Assembly (NCBI GenBank): GCA_001466705.2
Contig: LATX02000184.1
Span: 649,407 to 713,406 of the forward strand
Source: Moniliophthora roreri
Lineage: Eukaryota > Basidiomycota > Agaricomycetes > Agaricales > Marasmiaceae
Direction: 5' to 3'
Length of the DNA: 64,000 bases
Shown: positions 46,394-57,750 of the stretch, piece by piece
Layout: each line of letters starts with the position of its first letter
Numbering within the stretch: position 1 is the first letter of the stretch
Notes under the pieces: model-generated
What the model saw: the letters and a program-made list of their open reading frames with translations, nothing else
What the model was told of the DNA's origin: nothing
Database searches by the model: none
Program-made: the position numbers and the translations under genes

Positions 46394-47706
46394 ATGCAAT
46401 CTGACGACGTGATCTGGTCTGTCATAAATCAGCAGTTCTGCTCTTACAAGGTCAAGTAAGGATATCCAAACATTTTTGGTTGAAAAAAGTTCTTATTATC
46501 GACAGAACTACCACCCAAAATTTCTGCCGGAATGAGTACAATGTTACTGGCTTTTGCAATCGCCAATCTTGTCCATTGGCAAACTCCAGATATGCAACTG
46601 TGCGAGAGAAAGAAGGTACGTATTCTTCAATGAAGCCAAGGACCTCTTATGACTTTATAGGCGTGCTATATCTGTATGTTAAAACCATTGAACGAGCACA
46701 TTCACCAGCACATATGTGGGAAAAGATAAAACTATCGAGCAATTATTCGAAAGCTCTTGAGCAGGTGCGCGATCATTTTTATGATAAAAGAAACGCTTTC
46801 CTCATACACTTCCATCCAGATTGACCAAGAACTCATACACTGGCCCAATTTCTCAATCCACAAATGCAAACAGCGTGTCACGAAAATTACCCAATACCTC
46901 ATCAAGATGCGGCGTCTGCAGCTCAGACAACAGTGCGCTTACATCTCCTTCTCAGAGTGCGCAAGAAACTAAGTATGATCCATCCGTAGACCAAAATTAG
47001 TCGGAGTAAAGAAAAAACTCGACCGAAGAGAAGCTACACGTGAACGCAAAGCTCTATCCGCCGCACACATTGAGAAATCAATAGAGAAAGAGCTTATTGA
47101 ACGTCTCAAATCAAAAGCCTACGGAGACGCGCCGCTCAATGTCAACGAAACTGTTTGGCAAGCTATCCTCGATCGCGAGAAGGGTGAAAGGAACAAGAAT
47201 TTAGAAGATGACGAGCTTGATATGGTAGACGATGAAACAGATGAGGAGGATGAGGAGGAATTGGAAGATATGGATGAAGAATGGGGTACGAGGGAATTTG
47301 TTAGCGATATCAGTGGGGACGAGGAATCGGACGATGGGTTAAGTGATTTGGAGGACACTAGAGTATGTATATTTGATCACATTCAACAGTTGTACGCTGA
47401 CTCAACGCGAAGGATGACGGATTCGACGACGACACAGGTGCAGATCCCGAAGGTGATGAAGACGGTTCGGAGAGCGAGTCGAGAGAGAACGTCAAACCAA
47501 GTAAAACATCTTTGGGTAAGCGGAAAGCTCCCTCAACGTCTCAACCAAAGCCTCCAAAGAAACGTCCGGACAAGAAGCAGAAGAGTACGTTTCCTCTTCT
47601 TGTCACTGCTTCTTTCTCATCATTTTGTTCTCAAGAGGGACCCAGGGTGGAAGTGGAATACGAGCAAGAAATGGAGACCGTACCCTTATCCATGTCCAAT
47701 TGGTAG
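46394..47706 (+). CDS. MAK16: Ribosome biogenesis protein Mak16 (60S)
   Basis: Seven exons (46394-46455, 46506-46615, 46661-46764, 46820-46932, 46990-47362, 47413-47584, 47636-47706) give 334 residues. The start [20 protein letters not shown] and the cysteine-bearing [20 protein letters not shown], then [19 protein letters not shown] and [20 protein letters not shown], are classic Mak16. The C-terminal part is acidic (runs such as [18 protein letters not shown]) followed by a Lys-rich nuclear signal ([13 protein letters not shown]). Mak16 is an early nucleolar 60S assembly factor. The length is close to yeast (306) and human (300) proteins. The stop follows PLSMSNW. Confidence 0.94.
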
Positions 47707-47854
47707 CAGAAAAGTTTTTTCTGCAGTGTTCCATTGTTTTATGCTATCGCGGTGGATGAATAGCATACTTCGTTGACATGCATAAGTACATGAAAACGCA
47801 ACAAAATTTGCAAAGAGAATCTGAATGACTAGTCTGAACTACACACGAAGAAAA

Positions 47855-50242
47855 TTAAAACATATTTGCCAACGATCTGGCGGCTTCCCTTGCATCCAAC
47901 CTTGGACGCTGTGGTGTAGCCCTCACTGACTGAGTCATATAGTTTGGTTTTACCATGCCCAGCGGGTCGAGATCGTTAGTCAACTCTGGAGCACCGTTCG
48001 CTATGTTACCCATCGAACTCGAAGGTCGAACTGGTATACTAGGCATGCTACCAGTAAGCGGATCACCCATTGGACGAGGGGTAGAGAATTGCGAGGACGA
48101 CGATGATGGCGGAAGGCCAGGTGCCAGCGGCGACGACATAGATTTTACAAACATTGACTTGGTACCATCGACAAATCGACCACCAAGCGGTGGACCATCT
48201 TCAACTGGTGTCCTGGAACCAGGACCAGGAGAAGATGGACCTGCACCGGGAGATTGCGGTGGCAGAGGTTGTCTCGGAGAAGATGGTGCAGAAGGTGGTG
48301 TAGCGAAACCTTGTCGTGATGCGAAAGACTGTATAGCTGAGGGAGGCGCAACAGCCTGAGGACTTTTGAACTGCGTGGATGAAGCTGGTGACAGGGGGTC
48401 TCCCCGTGAGCTTGCTGTAGGAGACAGCGGGTTGTGGGTGAATGACTGAGCAGGTACTCCTGCTGGGCCAAGAGGACCTGTCTGAGGCTGGTATTGAGGT
48501 TGGGTATGGGGATGAGGTTGTGTTGGAGGTTGTTGTTGTTGCTGCGCCTGGGAGATATACTGAGGAGTTGCGCTTCTGGGAGGAGTCTGGTAGTTGTGGA
48601 ATCCATTCGAACGAGGTCCGTCCACCGCAGAATGTGGAGGTTGCGATTGCAGTGGTGGTGGTCTTGAGTAGTCCTCCAGCGGAGGAACGACTGTCGGTCT
48701 GGGCGCTCTAAGCGTCACAGTTTCTACCTTCTTATCAGCGTTGTTGACGTCTACTCTGAGCGATTCTAGTTCGCGGAGTAGCTGCCTTTCGTACATGATC
48801 GAAGACCGGGCATGCTCAATCAACGCCGTGGTGATGTCGTCATTTGCATATCGGTTGTGGACTTCGAGCGCTCTGTGCAGATTCTGAGAAATGCCTTCCG
48901 CTCGTCTGGCCAATACTTGCTCGTATTTGCTGGCCTGTGAGTAACAAGATATGAGAAGCCAGGTTATAAGGAGTATCGTTGGAACTTACCTCCTCTATTT
49001 CCTCTAACGCTTCATCGACTCTTTCCGGTCGGATATTGGAACTGGCCTTCAACCGTTCAATCTGCCTTCGCTTGGAGATCGTCGTCTTTACTGCGGCCTG
49101 ATACTCTTCAAGCACTCCGGTTCGCATCTGCAAAGTCTCTTTAGCCGACCGTGCGTTCATGCCTTGATATCCCAAGGAGTCTCCCAAAATGACGCATTCG
49201 CTAATCGCCTGGGCTTGGTCCAAGTCCGCTAAACTGTGCCAGGTTCTCCCCAATTTCCTAAGAACATTTCCAAGCGGAGGATGAGCTTCCGTCGTGGCAA
49301 CATTGACGAGTTTGTTTCCCATCTCAGAGTGAGCGGCAGCAAGAGCTAGGAGTAATGGTGAGATATTAATATGGAATAGACCACGCGTTCACATACTCTT
49401 TCGTGAGATAGCTAGTTTGTCTACCGCTTTTGCAGTGTCAAAGAACAAACCCTCTAACTTGGTCAACTCGAACCTCGCTCTCTGAAGCTCTTCGTCTTCA
49501 TCAGGTACGCCACGACGAATTAACGAGAATCCCGAAGAAGTTTTACGGCGAGGCCGGGGAGTCGGTTGATAACCAAAGTCACTCTCAATAAAAGACCGAA
49601 GGTCTTCATCATGAAGTAAAATGGGGTCCTCGCATACTCGCGTGAGCCACCTCTGCAGCATGATCTTGACCAGCCGATCATCTTCCTCGTCGGTCGGAGC
49701 AGACGTTTGCGCAAGAGGTAACGCGGGTACGATGGTCTGTGGATTGCTGTGAACTATCGATTCATAGAACTGCTGAAATTCGACGTAGGACCGTGATACG
49801 TTTCTGTATGTTGTGCCGGTAAAGTTTGATAGATTTGTCTGTAACACGAGGTGTATTATCAGTCGGTCGGATGCTCAATGAGTTGAGCAAAATGCGAAGT
49901 GAGATATACCTGGGCATCCAATTTGACCAAGGTATCCCTTCTGTTCCTGTCCAGCCCCGTCACCTTTACCCTCAGATATGGTTCTGGCTTCTCAAACTTG
50001 GTTCCGTTCGAAGCTACTGTGTCTCTTGGAGAAATGAGTCCGGCCTCTGGTTGCCCGTATATCTGTGGCTCTTTTCCATATATTCCCGGGGCTGGTCCCT
50101 TGTCTGGGGTTGGAGGTACCGGAGACGAGGCACGGCGAAGGTCAGGGATAGGAGAATGAGACGTATGAGGCGTAGTCGGCCATGGGGGTGTTTCGTCGTT
50201 ACCTCCCCAGGTTGAGTTGTTTGAGCTTAAAGGATCGAACAT
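47855..50242 (-). CDS. VPS17: Retromer sorting nexin Vps17 (PX-BAR)
   Basis: Four exons (50242-49910, 49838-49397, 49345-48990, 48934-47855) give 736 residues. The start MFDPLSSNNSTWGGNDE leads to a PX domain: PYLRVKVTGLDRNRRDTLVK, then TNLSNFTGTTYRNVSRSYVE and DEEDDRLVKIMLQRWLTRV. The BAR/Vps5-like coiled coil covers about residues 235-500, including FELTKLEGLFFDTAKAVDKL and VKTTISKRRQIERLK. A Pro/Ser/Gln-rich tail of about 260 residues follows. Vps17 pairs with Vps5 to form the membrane-tubulating half of retromer, recycling receptors from endosomes to Golgi. The long low-complexity tail is typical of basidiomycete members and absent in yeast. It is convergent with MAK16. Confidence 0.88.
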
Positions 50243-51039
50243 GAGAGCACCGCGTCGACCTCCTGCCGATGTCAAGGTTGATGGAAAAGAGTAAAAGGTC
50301 GGGCGGCTTGGATCCAGGCTTTACGTAACGCACAGCGAAGTGCTCTGGAATTAGTTTACTGCGTTCTATTCTAAGAATATACTTATAGGCTATAGGATGA
50401 ATCTGAGCAGCGAGCAATGAGTACTCGCAAAAGACTGGAGGCTTTCTGTTGACAGCCTCCGACGTGAACGGTGAGGAGGAGTCTGCAACCCTGAAGCCTG
50501 AAACTTTGGTTCTGGCTGTAGGTTGAAATGATGATGATGATTGCTTGGGCTTTCACTAACTCAGTGTTGATAGATCCATCGTACCATTCTACAGGAAATC
50601 AGTGCGGTACTTGGAAGAGCACTAATGGGAACAGATACCACCTCAATATAGGCCTCCACTAATGTCTGCTGCTGACGTACCAGGTGAACACAATGAAGAG
50701 CACTCAAAGTTGAGTAGCCTGGTAGTCCTGATACAGTTTATAATTGTCACCACAGGACTATGAAAAGGAAGCAATTGGAAATGTTTACAAACTGATATTC
50801 ACCTCTGTCAACTAAGGACTAAGGATAGTAAACTACCTTGGTGAACCTCTCGACAGGGAGAACTTGAAGGGAAGCAAATACCTCATGTGGGTTGAGCTCA
50901 GGTTGGGCTGTTCAAGCTGTTCTCACAGATGCATAGACACTTTCCCAATCAGTGTCAGGGTGGTTAGAAGTTCAGAGCTCAGTGCTTTGCTCAGCTTGTT
51001 GAGCCCCAGGTTGCAAGAAGCCCAACTTCAAGGTCAAAT
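50243..51039. other. Transition from gene-rich DNA to CpG-poor repeat-like DNA
   Basis: Upstream of VPS17. From about 50,560 rightward CpG dinucleotides become rare and stop codons dense, as on the other side of the retrotransposon, so this is the left half of the DNA it inserted into. No intact gene is seen. The VPS17 promoter should lie in the first 200 bp. Confidence 0.5.
51035..51039. repeat. Target-site duplication, left
   Basis: CAAAT immediately before the 5' LTR, identical to the 5 bp after the 3' LTR. Five-bp duplications are normal for Ty3/gypsy integrases and show that both ends belong to one insertion event. Confidence 0.9.
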
Positions 51040-51424
51040 TGTTACAAACTTTGTTTTTCTTGTACTAATATGTGTTTCTCTTCTCTTTTCCTTGTACTAT
51101 CATGTGACCACGTTCTTCTTTTCCTTTCTATTGTGTTCTATATGACTAGTAAAACGGCTCTGATGTACATTTACTAAGTGTTCTACTAGATTCTATAACA
51201 TTCTAGTATCTACAAACGAGTATATACATTGTACCTATTTAAAGGCTGTAAACTGGGTTGTAGCTCTCCAGCTTGACCTGGTTAATCATAACTTGTGTTC
51301 AGCAAGGAACCGCTCGAACTCAGAACCTCAGAATCCTCTGAGCAAACTTGAACTTGGACTTGGACTCTACTCTACCGCGTTGGTATTGTTGAGGTGTTGA
51401 CGTCGCTGCGCAAGTGACATAACA
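51040..51424 (+). repeat. 5' long terminal repeat
   Basis: 385 bp, begins TGTTACAAAC and ends GACATAACA. It carries a TATA-like TATTTAAA at 51236-51243, and 33 bp on from the start of that box, CAGCTTGACCT at 51269-51279, the likely start of the transcript (R). It aligns without gaps to the 3' LTR with 13 differences. Confidence 0.95.
51236..51243 (+). promoter_or_regulatory. TATA-like element of the LTR promoter
   Basis: TATTTAAA, conserved in both LTRs. Its spacing to the self-complementary 11-mer suggests that transcription starts at about 51269. Confidence 0.6.
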
Positions 51425-51426
51425 TA

Positions 51427-51437
51427 AGGTCAAGCTG
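51427..51437 (+). other. Primer-binding site for self-priming
   Basis: AGGTCAAGCTG, two bases after the 5' LTR, is the exact reverse complement of CAGCTTGACCT at LTR position 230 (51269-51279, and 57980-57990 in the 3' LTR). Tf1 and sushi elements prime minus-strand synthesis with the first 11 nt of their own mRNA folded onto such a site, instead of with a tRNA. The match is exactly 11 nt, with mismatches on both sides. Confidence 0.75.
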
Positions 51438-51517
51438 ATCTATCGCCGACCCATCGAGGTTTAGGCACCACTCACCACGACGCCTCCAAGGTCACGGTTG
51501 ACTGCGGAGCAGGAGGA

Positions 51518-52802
51518 ATGAATCGATCAAGACATCTCCCTGACAGAACGGCTAGCGAAACTAGGGATCGGCATCCCGGGGAACCCCGCATCGACTTCGC
51601 GTACAATTATAACGCGCCATCACTGGCAGAGCGCTCTCCGACACGCGAGCAGCTTGCTTGGGCAAGAAGAAACAACAGATATCAAAGAACGACCAGTCGA
51701 AGAGACACAGAACAACTCGACCCCAGAATCCACTGCAGAAGGCTCACCATTGAACGAGAACTCCGGCTCGCCCAAAGAGAAGAACGAGAACTTACCAGAA
51801 GAATCGACCAGCTCGTCATTCTTCAGCACTTACGCAGATGAAATGATGTCCGAAGGTGGCAGCTCAACTCTGAAACCCAAGCCAAGAGAAGACCGGACTC
51901 AGATGCAGATGATGATCGAGATCTCAACTGTGGTCCTAGAGGAAATGGAGAAGAAGAAGAACAAGGGATCAAAGGTAGCAGCACCTGACCCCTTTGAAGG
52001 TGACAGGAAAGACACCAAGAGGTTCCTAATGGAGGTCGAGATCTATCTCCGAATGCATTCCAACGAATACAATAACGACGAAAAGAAGTGTTTATTCCTA
52101 TTGTTGTACATGTGAGGAAAGAACACCGAATCATGGAAGAAAACACAGAGCGCAAAGATCTTCGACCAAAAAAGTGACCAAGACGAGCTGACTTTCAGCA
52201 AACTCAAAGATGAGTTCAAGAAACATTATTTACCGGCTGATATACAGGCTGAAGCACAGATCAAAATCGAAGAAGCGAAAATGACAGATTGGGCCGACAA
52301 TTACGTTAACGACTTTCGAGTCATGGCCGATGAATCAGGATACGACGATCAGGCCCTTATTCACATTTTCTGAAAGGGGCTACCGAACTTGTTATCGGCA
52401 AAGATATTGAACCAACCACAGGGAAGGCCGGCGGACCTCAAAGGATGGTATGAAGCAGCCATCCATTATGACGAACAGTACAAGTATTATGAGGCCGTAC
52501 AAAAGCCGAAGAGGCTCCGAATTGCCGACGACAAAAAGAAAAAGATTTCGATCAACTGGATCTTGAACCAACTAAGCGAAGAAGAACGAAAGAAGTACAT
52601 GACTAATGGACGATGCTTCCGATGCGCCAAACAAGGACACATGTCTCGGGATTGCCCGACGAAGCAAGGAGGAGAGACCAAGGAAGAGAAAAAGAAGCTA
52701 AGTGCCCGTGAAGCTTATGTGAAAATTCGGGCTATTGTGTGAGAACAGGAGGTCGAAGGACAGACTGAATTGTTGGACATTATGGAAGCAGAGGGTTTTT
52801 GA
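51518..52802 (+). pseudogene. gag of the retrotransposon (degraded)
   Basis: The capsid frame is recognisable from DPFEGDRKDTKRFLMEVEIY through DELTFSKLKDEFKKHYLP and WADNYVNDFRVMADESGYDD to the CCHC knuckle CFRCAKQGHMSRDC near 52614-52655. It is broken by TGA at 52113, 52371 and 52740; each fits CGA (Arg) changed to TGA. The natural stop is TGA at 52800-52802. The only ATG-started N-terminal frame (51518-51841) is in a different frame from the capsid frame, so there is also an indel or a second frameshift near 51,650-51,840. Gag would form the particle and bind RNA. Confidence 0.85.
52793..52799 (+). other. Putative -1 ribosomal frameshift heptamer G-GGT-TTT
   Basis: GGGTTTT in the gag frame reads GAG GGT TTT TGA. 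It fits X-XXY-YYZ (X=G, Y=T, Z=T), sits one codon before the gag stop, and slipping back one base enters the pol frame exactly at 52799 (TTG AAG TGG). It would make a Gag-Pol fusion at a fixed ratio. Confidence 0.65.
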
Positions 52803-55800
52803 AGTGGCAGAAGAGGCTGACGCTCTCCCCACCACCCCCGATATCGATCTTGAACGTTGTATTAGCTAAGCAGTCTCGAAATTCTATGCACATCCCACTG
52901 GCTTACGACGACGAGATAGAAAAAGTCGGAACAAATGCACTCCTAGACTCAGGAGCGGGAGGACTCTTCATGAGTCCTGAGAAGGCCTCAAAATTAGGCC
53001 TGGAACGAACGAAACTACCCCATCAAATCAAAGTATTCAATGTAGATGGGACGGCCAACAAAACGGCATGGATTATGCAATCGGTCACGGCACAATACAC
53101 CATTGGAACGAAAAAGATGACGGATACCTTCCTGATTTCAGGGTTAGGAAAGGAAGAGGTCATTTTGGGACTACCATGGCTATGGAAATACAACCCGGAA
53201 GTAGATTGGATCACAGGAAGAACAACCTTTCCGACCAAACGCTACATTAAGATCCCACGGGTTAAAGGGATTTTGGACTTCGAATCGCCCGAGGAACTTA
53301 TCCATAGGATAGACATCAGAGCTAAGTTATCCACCTCGCAGCGATTAGAACATGGTACTGAACAAACAAACTTGGACACTCCCACAACAATACCGGAATA
53401 CTTGTCACAATATCAAGGGCAATTCGAAGACAAGGAAGCGGAAAGGTTCCCGATATCCCGATCTTACGATCACACGATCGAGCTGAAACCGGAATTCACT
53501 CCACAGGACTGCAAGGTCTACTCTCTCACGGCACTGGAACAAACTGAATTGGATGCATTCTTGAAAGAGAACTTGCGAAAAGGGTACATTTGGAAGTCGA
53601 TATCTCCAATGGCGTCTCCATTCTTCTTTGTAGAGAAGAAGGAGAAAGGGAAATTGCGACCTACACAGGATTATCAACGACTGAATCATGGGACAGTAAA
53701 GAACACCTACCCCTTACCCCTCGTATCCGATCTCATTGATAAGCTCAAAGACGCCACCATCTTTTCAAAGCTAGATCTCAGAAATGGTTACAATAACGTC
53801 AGGATCAAAGATGGCGACCAATGGAAAGCTGCATTCAAAACAAACCAAGGACTATTCGAACTGACGGTGATGTTCTTCGGCCTAATGAACTCCTCTGCTA
53901 CCTTCCAGGCATTCATGGACGACGTCTTACAAGACTTCATGGCAGAAGGATGGTGTCTCGTGTACATGGACAACATCCTCATCTATTTGGACACTAAGGA
54001 ACAACACCAGGAAAGGACGCTTCGGTTGCTGCAACGACTAAAGGAACAAGATCTATATCTAAAGCCATATAAATGCAAATTTGATGTGCAAGAAATAGAT
54101 TTCCTGGGACTCATCATCAGACCAGGCCAGATCGCGATGGACCCTACCAAGCTCTCCGGAATCAGCCAATGGCTGGCCCCAACAACAGTGACCAGAGTAC
54201 GGAGCTTTACTGGATTCACCAACTTCTATCAGAAGTTCATTGGAAACTACTCTGCCATTGCGAAGCCGTTGTACAACCTTACAAAGAAGGGAGTTCCTTT
54301 CGATTGGACCCCAGCCTGCGAGGCAGCATTCAATACCCTAAAGCAACGATTCCAACAGGAACCAGTCCTACGGTTGCCAGACCCGAGACGCCCCTTTATC
54401 ATTGAAACAGACGCATCAAAATGGGCATCAGGAGGAGTTCTGCGGCAAGAAGGGCCAGACAGGGAATTACATCCATGTGGTTATATCTCACATGCGTTCG
54501 ATGCTATGGAACGAAATTACAAGATCTATAACAGAGAACTGTTCGCAATCGTCCAAGCCCTGGAAACCTGGAGACACTATTTGATGGAGGGACCTTATCT
54601 GGTGACTGTCTTATGTGATCATAAAAACCTCACTTATTTCCATATGGTGCAGAAACTGAACCGCCGGCAAGCTTGATGGAGTCTCACCCTTTCAATGTTT
54701 GACCTGCGGTTAGTACACATGCCAGGACGAGAAATGGTACAATCGGATGCGCTCTCCAGGCAGGGCGATCATGTACAAGGAATAGACACCGACAACGAGG
54801 ATGTAACATTGCTGCCGGATCGATTGTTCGTCAATGTGGTTGATATAGAACTACAAGATAAGTTGAAAGATTGTTTGGGATCCGATGACTTTCACAAGAT
54901 GGCATTAGAAGCCCTGACAACGACTGGGCTACCACCGATCAAGTCGGCGCTATCTGACTGGGAGATCAATGATAGTCTAATACGGTATAAGGGGAGGGTT
55001 TACGTCCCAGATGATGTAGTTCTTCGACGGGAGATTACTAGGACAATACACGAGGGACAGCCATTTGGTCACCCTGGACAGTTCGGGACGTTGGACCTCA
55101 TACAATGGGATTATTGGTGGCCAGGAATGGCAAAGTTTGTGAAGAGCTTTGTTGATGGCTGCGCCGTATGCCAGCAGATGAAGATTAATACCCACCCAAC
55201 GAAAGCCAGTTTACAGCTGATCGAAGGCACTCCAAATGCAACACCCTTCCAGATCATTACAATGGATCTCGTCACGGACCTACCCGAATCAGATGGTTTT
55301 GATATGATCATGGTCGTAGTAGACTATTTGTCCTCGAAGGGGGCTATTTTCATTCCATGCACCAAGAAACTGGACACCCCCCAAGCAGCAGAACTTCTTC
55401 TACATAACGTGTACAAGCAGTACGGACTGCCAGACAAAATCATCTCTGATCGAGACCTGAGATTCGTGGCCAGGGTGTTCCAAGAAACAATGAAACTCTT
55501 AGGAGTAAAACATGCGATGAGTACCGCCTATCATCCTCAAAGTGACAGAGAAACTGAAAGGGTTAACCAGGAAATGGAGATATACCTTAGAATGTTCTGC
55601 TCGAAAGAACAGACCGAATGGAGTTCATACCTCCACATGGCAGAGTTCGCACACAACAATAGGACCCATTCGGTAACCAGGAACTCCCCCTTTTTCATGA
55701 TCATGAGATACAACCCGAGGCCGCTGCCAACGGCCTTTGAAAAAACTTCTGTTCCATCAGTGGAAGAATGATTGGATAAACTCCAAAGATTACGAGGAGA

Positions 55801-56293
55801 AGTAGCCAGAATGATAGAAATAGCATGAAGGAAGATGATTGAATGAACTAATAGAGAGATGGACAAGTTCACGGAAGGACAGAAGGTGTGGTTAGAGGGG
55901 AGAAACCTCGATTTCGGATACCCCAGCAAGAAGCTTTTGCCTAAACGAGAAGGACCATTCATCATCGAGAAGGTCATGGGGCCCGTGACGTACAGGTTGA
56001 AACTCCCATCGCAGTGGAGAATTCACTCTGTTTTCCACGCTGGCTTGCTAAGACTGTACAAAGAGACCGAGGCCCACGGAAAGAACTTCCTAGAACCGCC
56101 TCCAGACATAATAGACAGCCACGAAGAATTCAAAATAGAAGCCATCATAGGTCACAAGCCGCTGCGGCGACCTAGACGCTTTCTGGTCTCTTGGAAAGGC
56201 TTCGATTCTTCACACAATGAATGGAAAAAGAAAGAAGAACTAGAACACGCGATGGACATATATCTTGACTATATAGTCAAGAACAAGTTGTAG
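52799..56293 (+). pseudogene. pol of the retrotransposon (degraded): protease, RT, RNase H, integrase, chromodomain
   Basis: Domains in order: retropepsin with ALLDSGAGGLFMSP; reverse transcriptase with LRPTQDYQRLN, FSKLDLRNGYNNVRI and VYMDNILIY; RNase H with IIETDASKWASGGVL and LCDHKNLTYF; integrase with the HHCC finger (GHPGQ..CAVCQQMK), catalytic Asp in TMDLVTDLP and SDRDLRF and Glu in TERVNQ; a GPY/F-like region (REGPFIIEKVMGPVTYRLKL); and a chromodomain near the C terminus (RRFLVSWKGFDSSHNEWKKK). Premature TGA at 54674, 55769, 55826 and 55844. The second Asp of the RT YxDD box is Asn (codon 53972-53974). The frame has no ATG of its own start and is entered by -1 frameshift. The stop is TAG at 56291-56293. 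Confidence 0.92.
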
Positions 56294-56314
56294 ACAGAAA
56301 GACAACCCCCAATC

Positions 56315-57739
56315 ATGTCGAATGCATCTTCTTCCTCCAACTCTAGTTCTTATCATGCTCGCTGCCTCCCCGACCCTCCCTCTGGAGCTGCTTTATTTTC
56401 TGATGACGTCACATACTCAGGACCCTTTAATCCCTCTCCCTTCGAGCTGCTTTTCTTGGTCAATACCGGCAGACATGACGATTCCCTTCGAAACGTGATT
56501 GTGGGGCAGCCCCACCTACAATTTGCTGTTGATGGTCTTATATGCCTTCGGGCCCAACATGCCTCCCTCAATGCAATCATTGAGGAGACAAATGTATACG
56601 CAGCTAATTTGGCTTTCAATGCAACGGCCGCAGGACCCACACTCTTGACGTTGCAAGGGCCGATGACGGTACCATCCTTTAATATTGACTTCGAACGAGC
56701 AGAGCACCAACCAACCACTTCCTTACCTGGGACAGGTCCCCTCTCCCCAGACATTTGCAATGCAGATCCAAATAATCCAGTCTTCCTACGAGCAGCAGAG
56801 ACGAACCGTACCAGGATCCAGGCAGCTATGGAACTTGCCCGCGATCAGCACCAGTTTTGTCCCCGTTGTGCCAGAACAGAGCCTGTTCTATCTGGGGCAG
56901 CTAGTTCCGCCCCCTTGGTCCCCAAACTCAAGCCCCCCTCCGATCCTAGTCCCGTCAAACCAGAGCCCCCCTCCGATTCCGATTCTCCCTCCAGGCTTAC
57001 CTATCCCTCCGACAGTAGCAGCGCGGATTCCTCCCCCATCTATGCCCAGTCCATTGGTGTCGCCTCAGCATCTCCCACTCCCCCTCCCGAACCTCGACCC
57101 TGACCTGCACCGACCCCCCCTCAGTACCTTTCTTGGCAAACAGGCAATTCAACCCCAACTTTGTCAGCATCCGAGATGCGGTCTGAGCCAACCCAAACCT
57201 TCAGGTCGATACACGGACATTCACAAACCCCTGGAGTACCTAGACCCCCACCCGATACCACGCCTCCGCCCAGCCAAATTCCTCAAGCTTCAGTATGGGA
57301 CGACAAGACAGTCTCTGAAACCATGGAAGAGGTGGAATGGAGAGTGACTGTGGACGAGGTCTACGAGTTTCTCTATGCCCTGTGTGCCAGTTGGCGCACC
57401 ACTGCGCCCGAAGCTGTCCAAGCTACCGTTGCAAGAAGTGTGGATTATTTGCGCCTGGGCATATACCTTGGCATTGTAGTCTCCAACGAAGGCTGCATCG
57501 ATTTCCTCGAACAGACAATCCCGGGAGCACACGGCCTCCTAACTACAATCTTGACAGGGGTGATTGGGACGATGACGGCTACAGAGATGGAGAGCAGTGA
57601 AGTAGCAATCGGGAGTGAAGTAACCGATCCCGATGACCTGGTGCCGGTGTTTGTAGGGATCCCAGACCACAAAGCGCAAGAGGTAACATTACCTGATGGA
57701 TGCATAGTGCATGTAGTCAGAATGGGATCTGCTACATAG
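56315..57739 (+). pseudogene. Third ORF of the retrotransposon, function unknown (one premature TGA)
   Basis: Starts with ATG 21 bp after the pol stop and runs 475 codons to TAG at 57737-57739, with one TGA at 57101-57103. It is in the same frame as pol. The first 200 residues are mixed: GPFNPSPFELLFLVNTGRHD, FAVDGLICLRAQHASLNAII, then AGPTLLTLQGPMTVPSF and a Cys pair QFCPRCART. A Pro/Ser-rich linker of about 100 residues follows, then an ordered C-terminal part with WRVTVDEVYEFLYALCASWR and LRLGIYLGIVVSNEGCIDFL. I see no signal peptide or clear transmembrane anchor, so an envelope role is unlikely. I do not recognise the family. The open length and position argue that it is a genuine element gene. 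Confidence 0.7.
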
Positions 57740-57750
57740 AGACGGAATAG
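57738..57750 (+). other. Polypurine tract candidate
   Basis: AGAGACGGAATAG lies directly before the 3' LTR and is the expected place for plus-strand priming. It is purine-rich but interrupted, so moderate support only. Confidence 0.5.

Noticed and set aside
56315..57739. Retroviral-type envelope gene
   Set aside because: Position fits, but no signal peptide, fusion segment or transmembrane anchor is visible.
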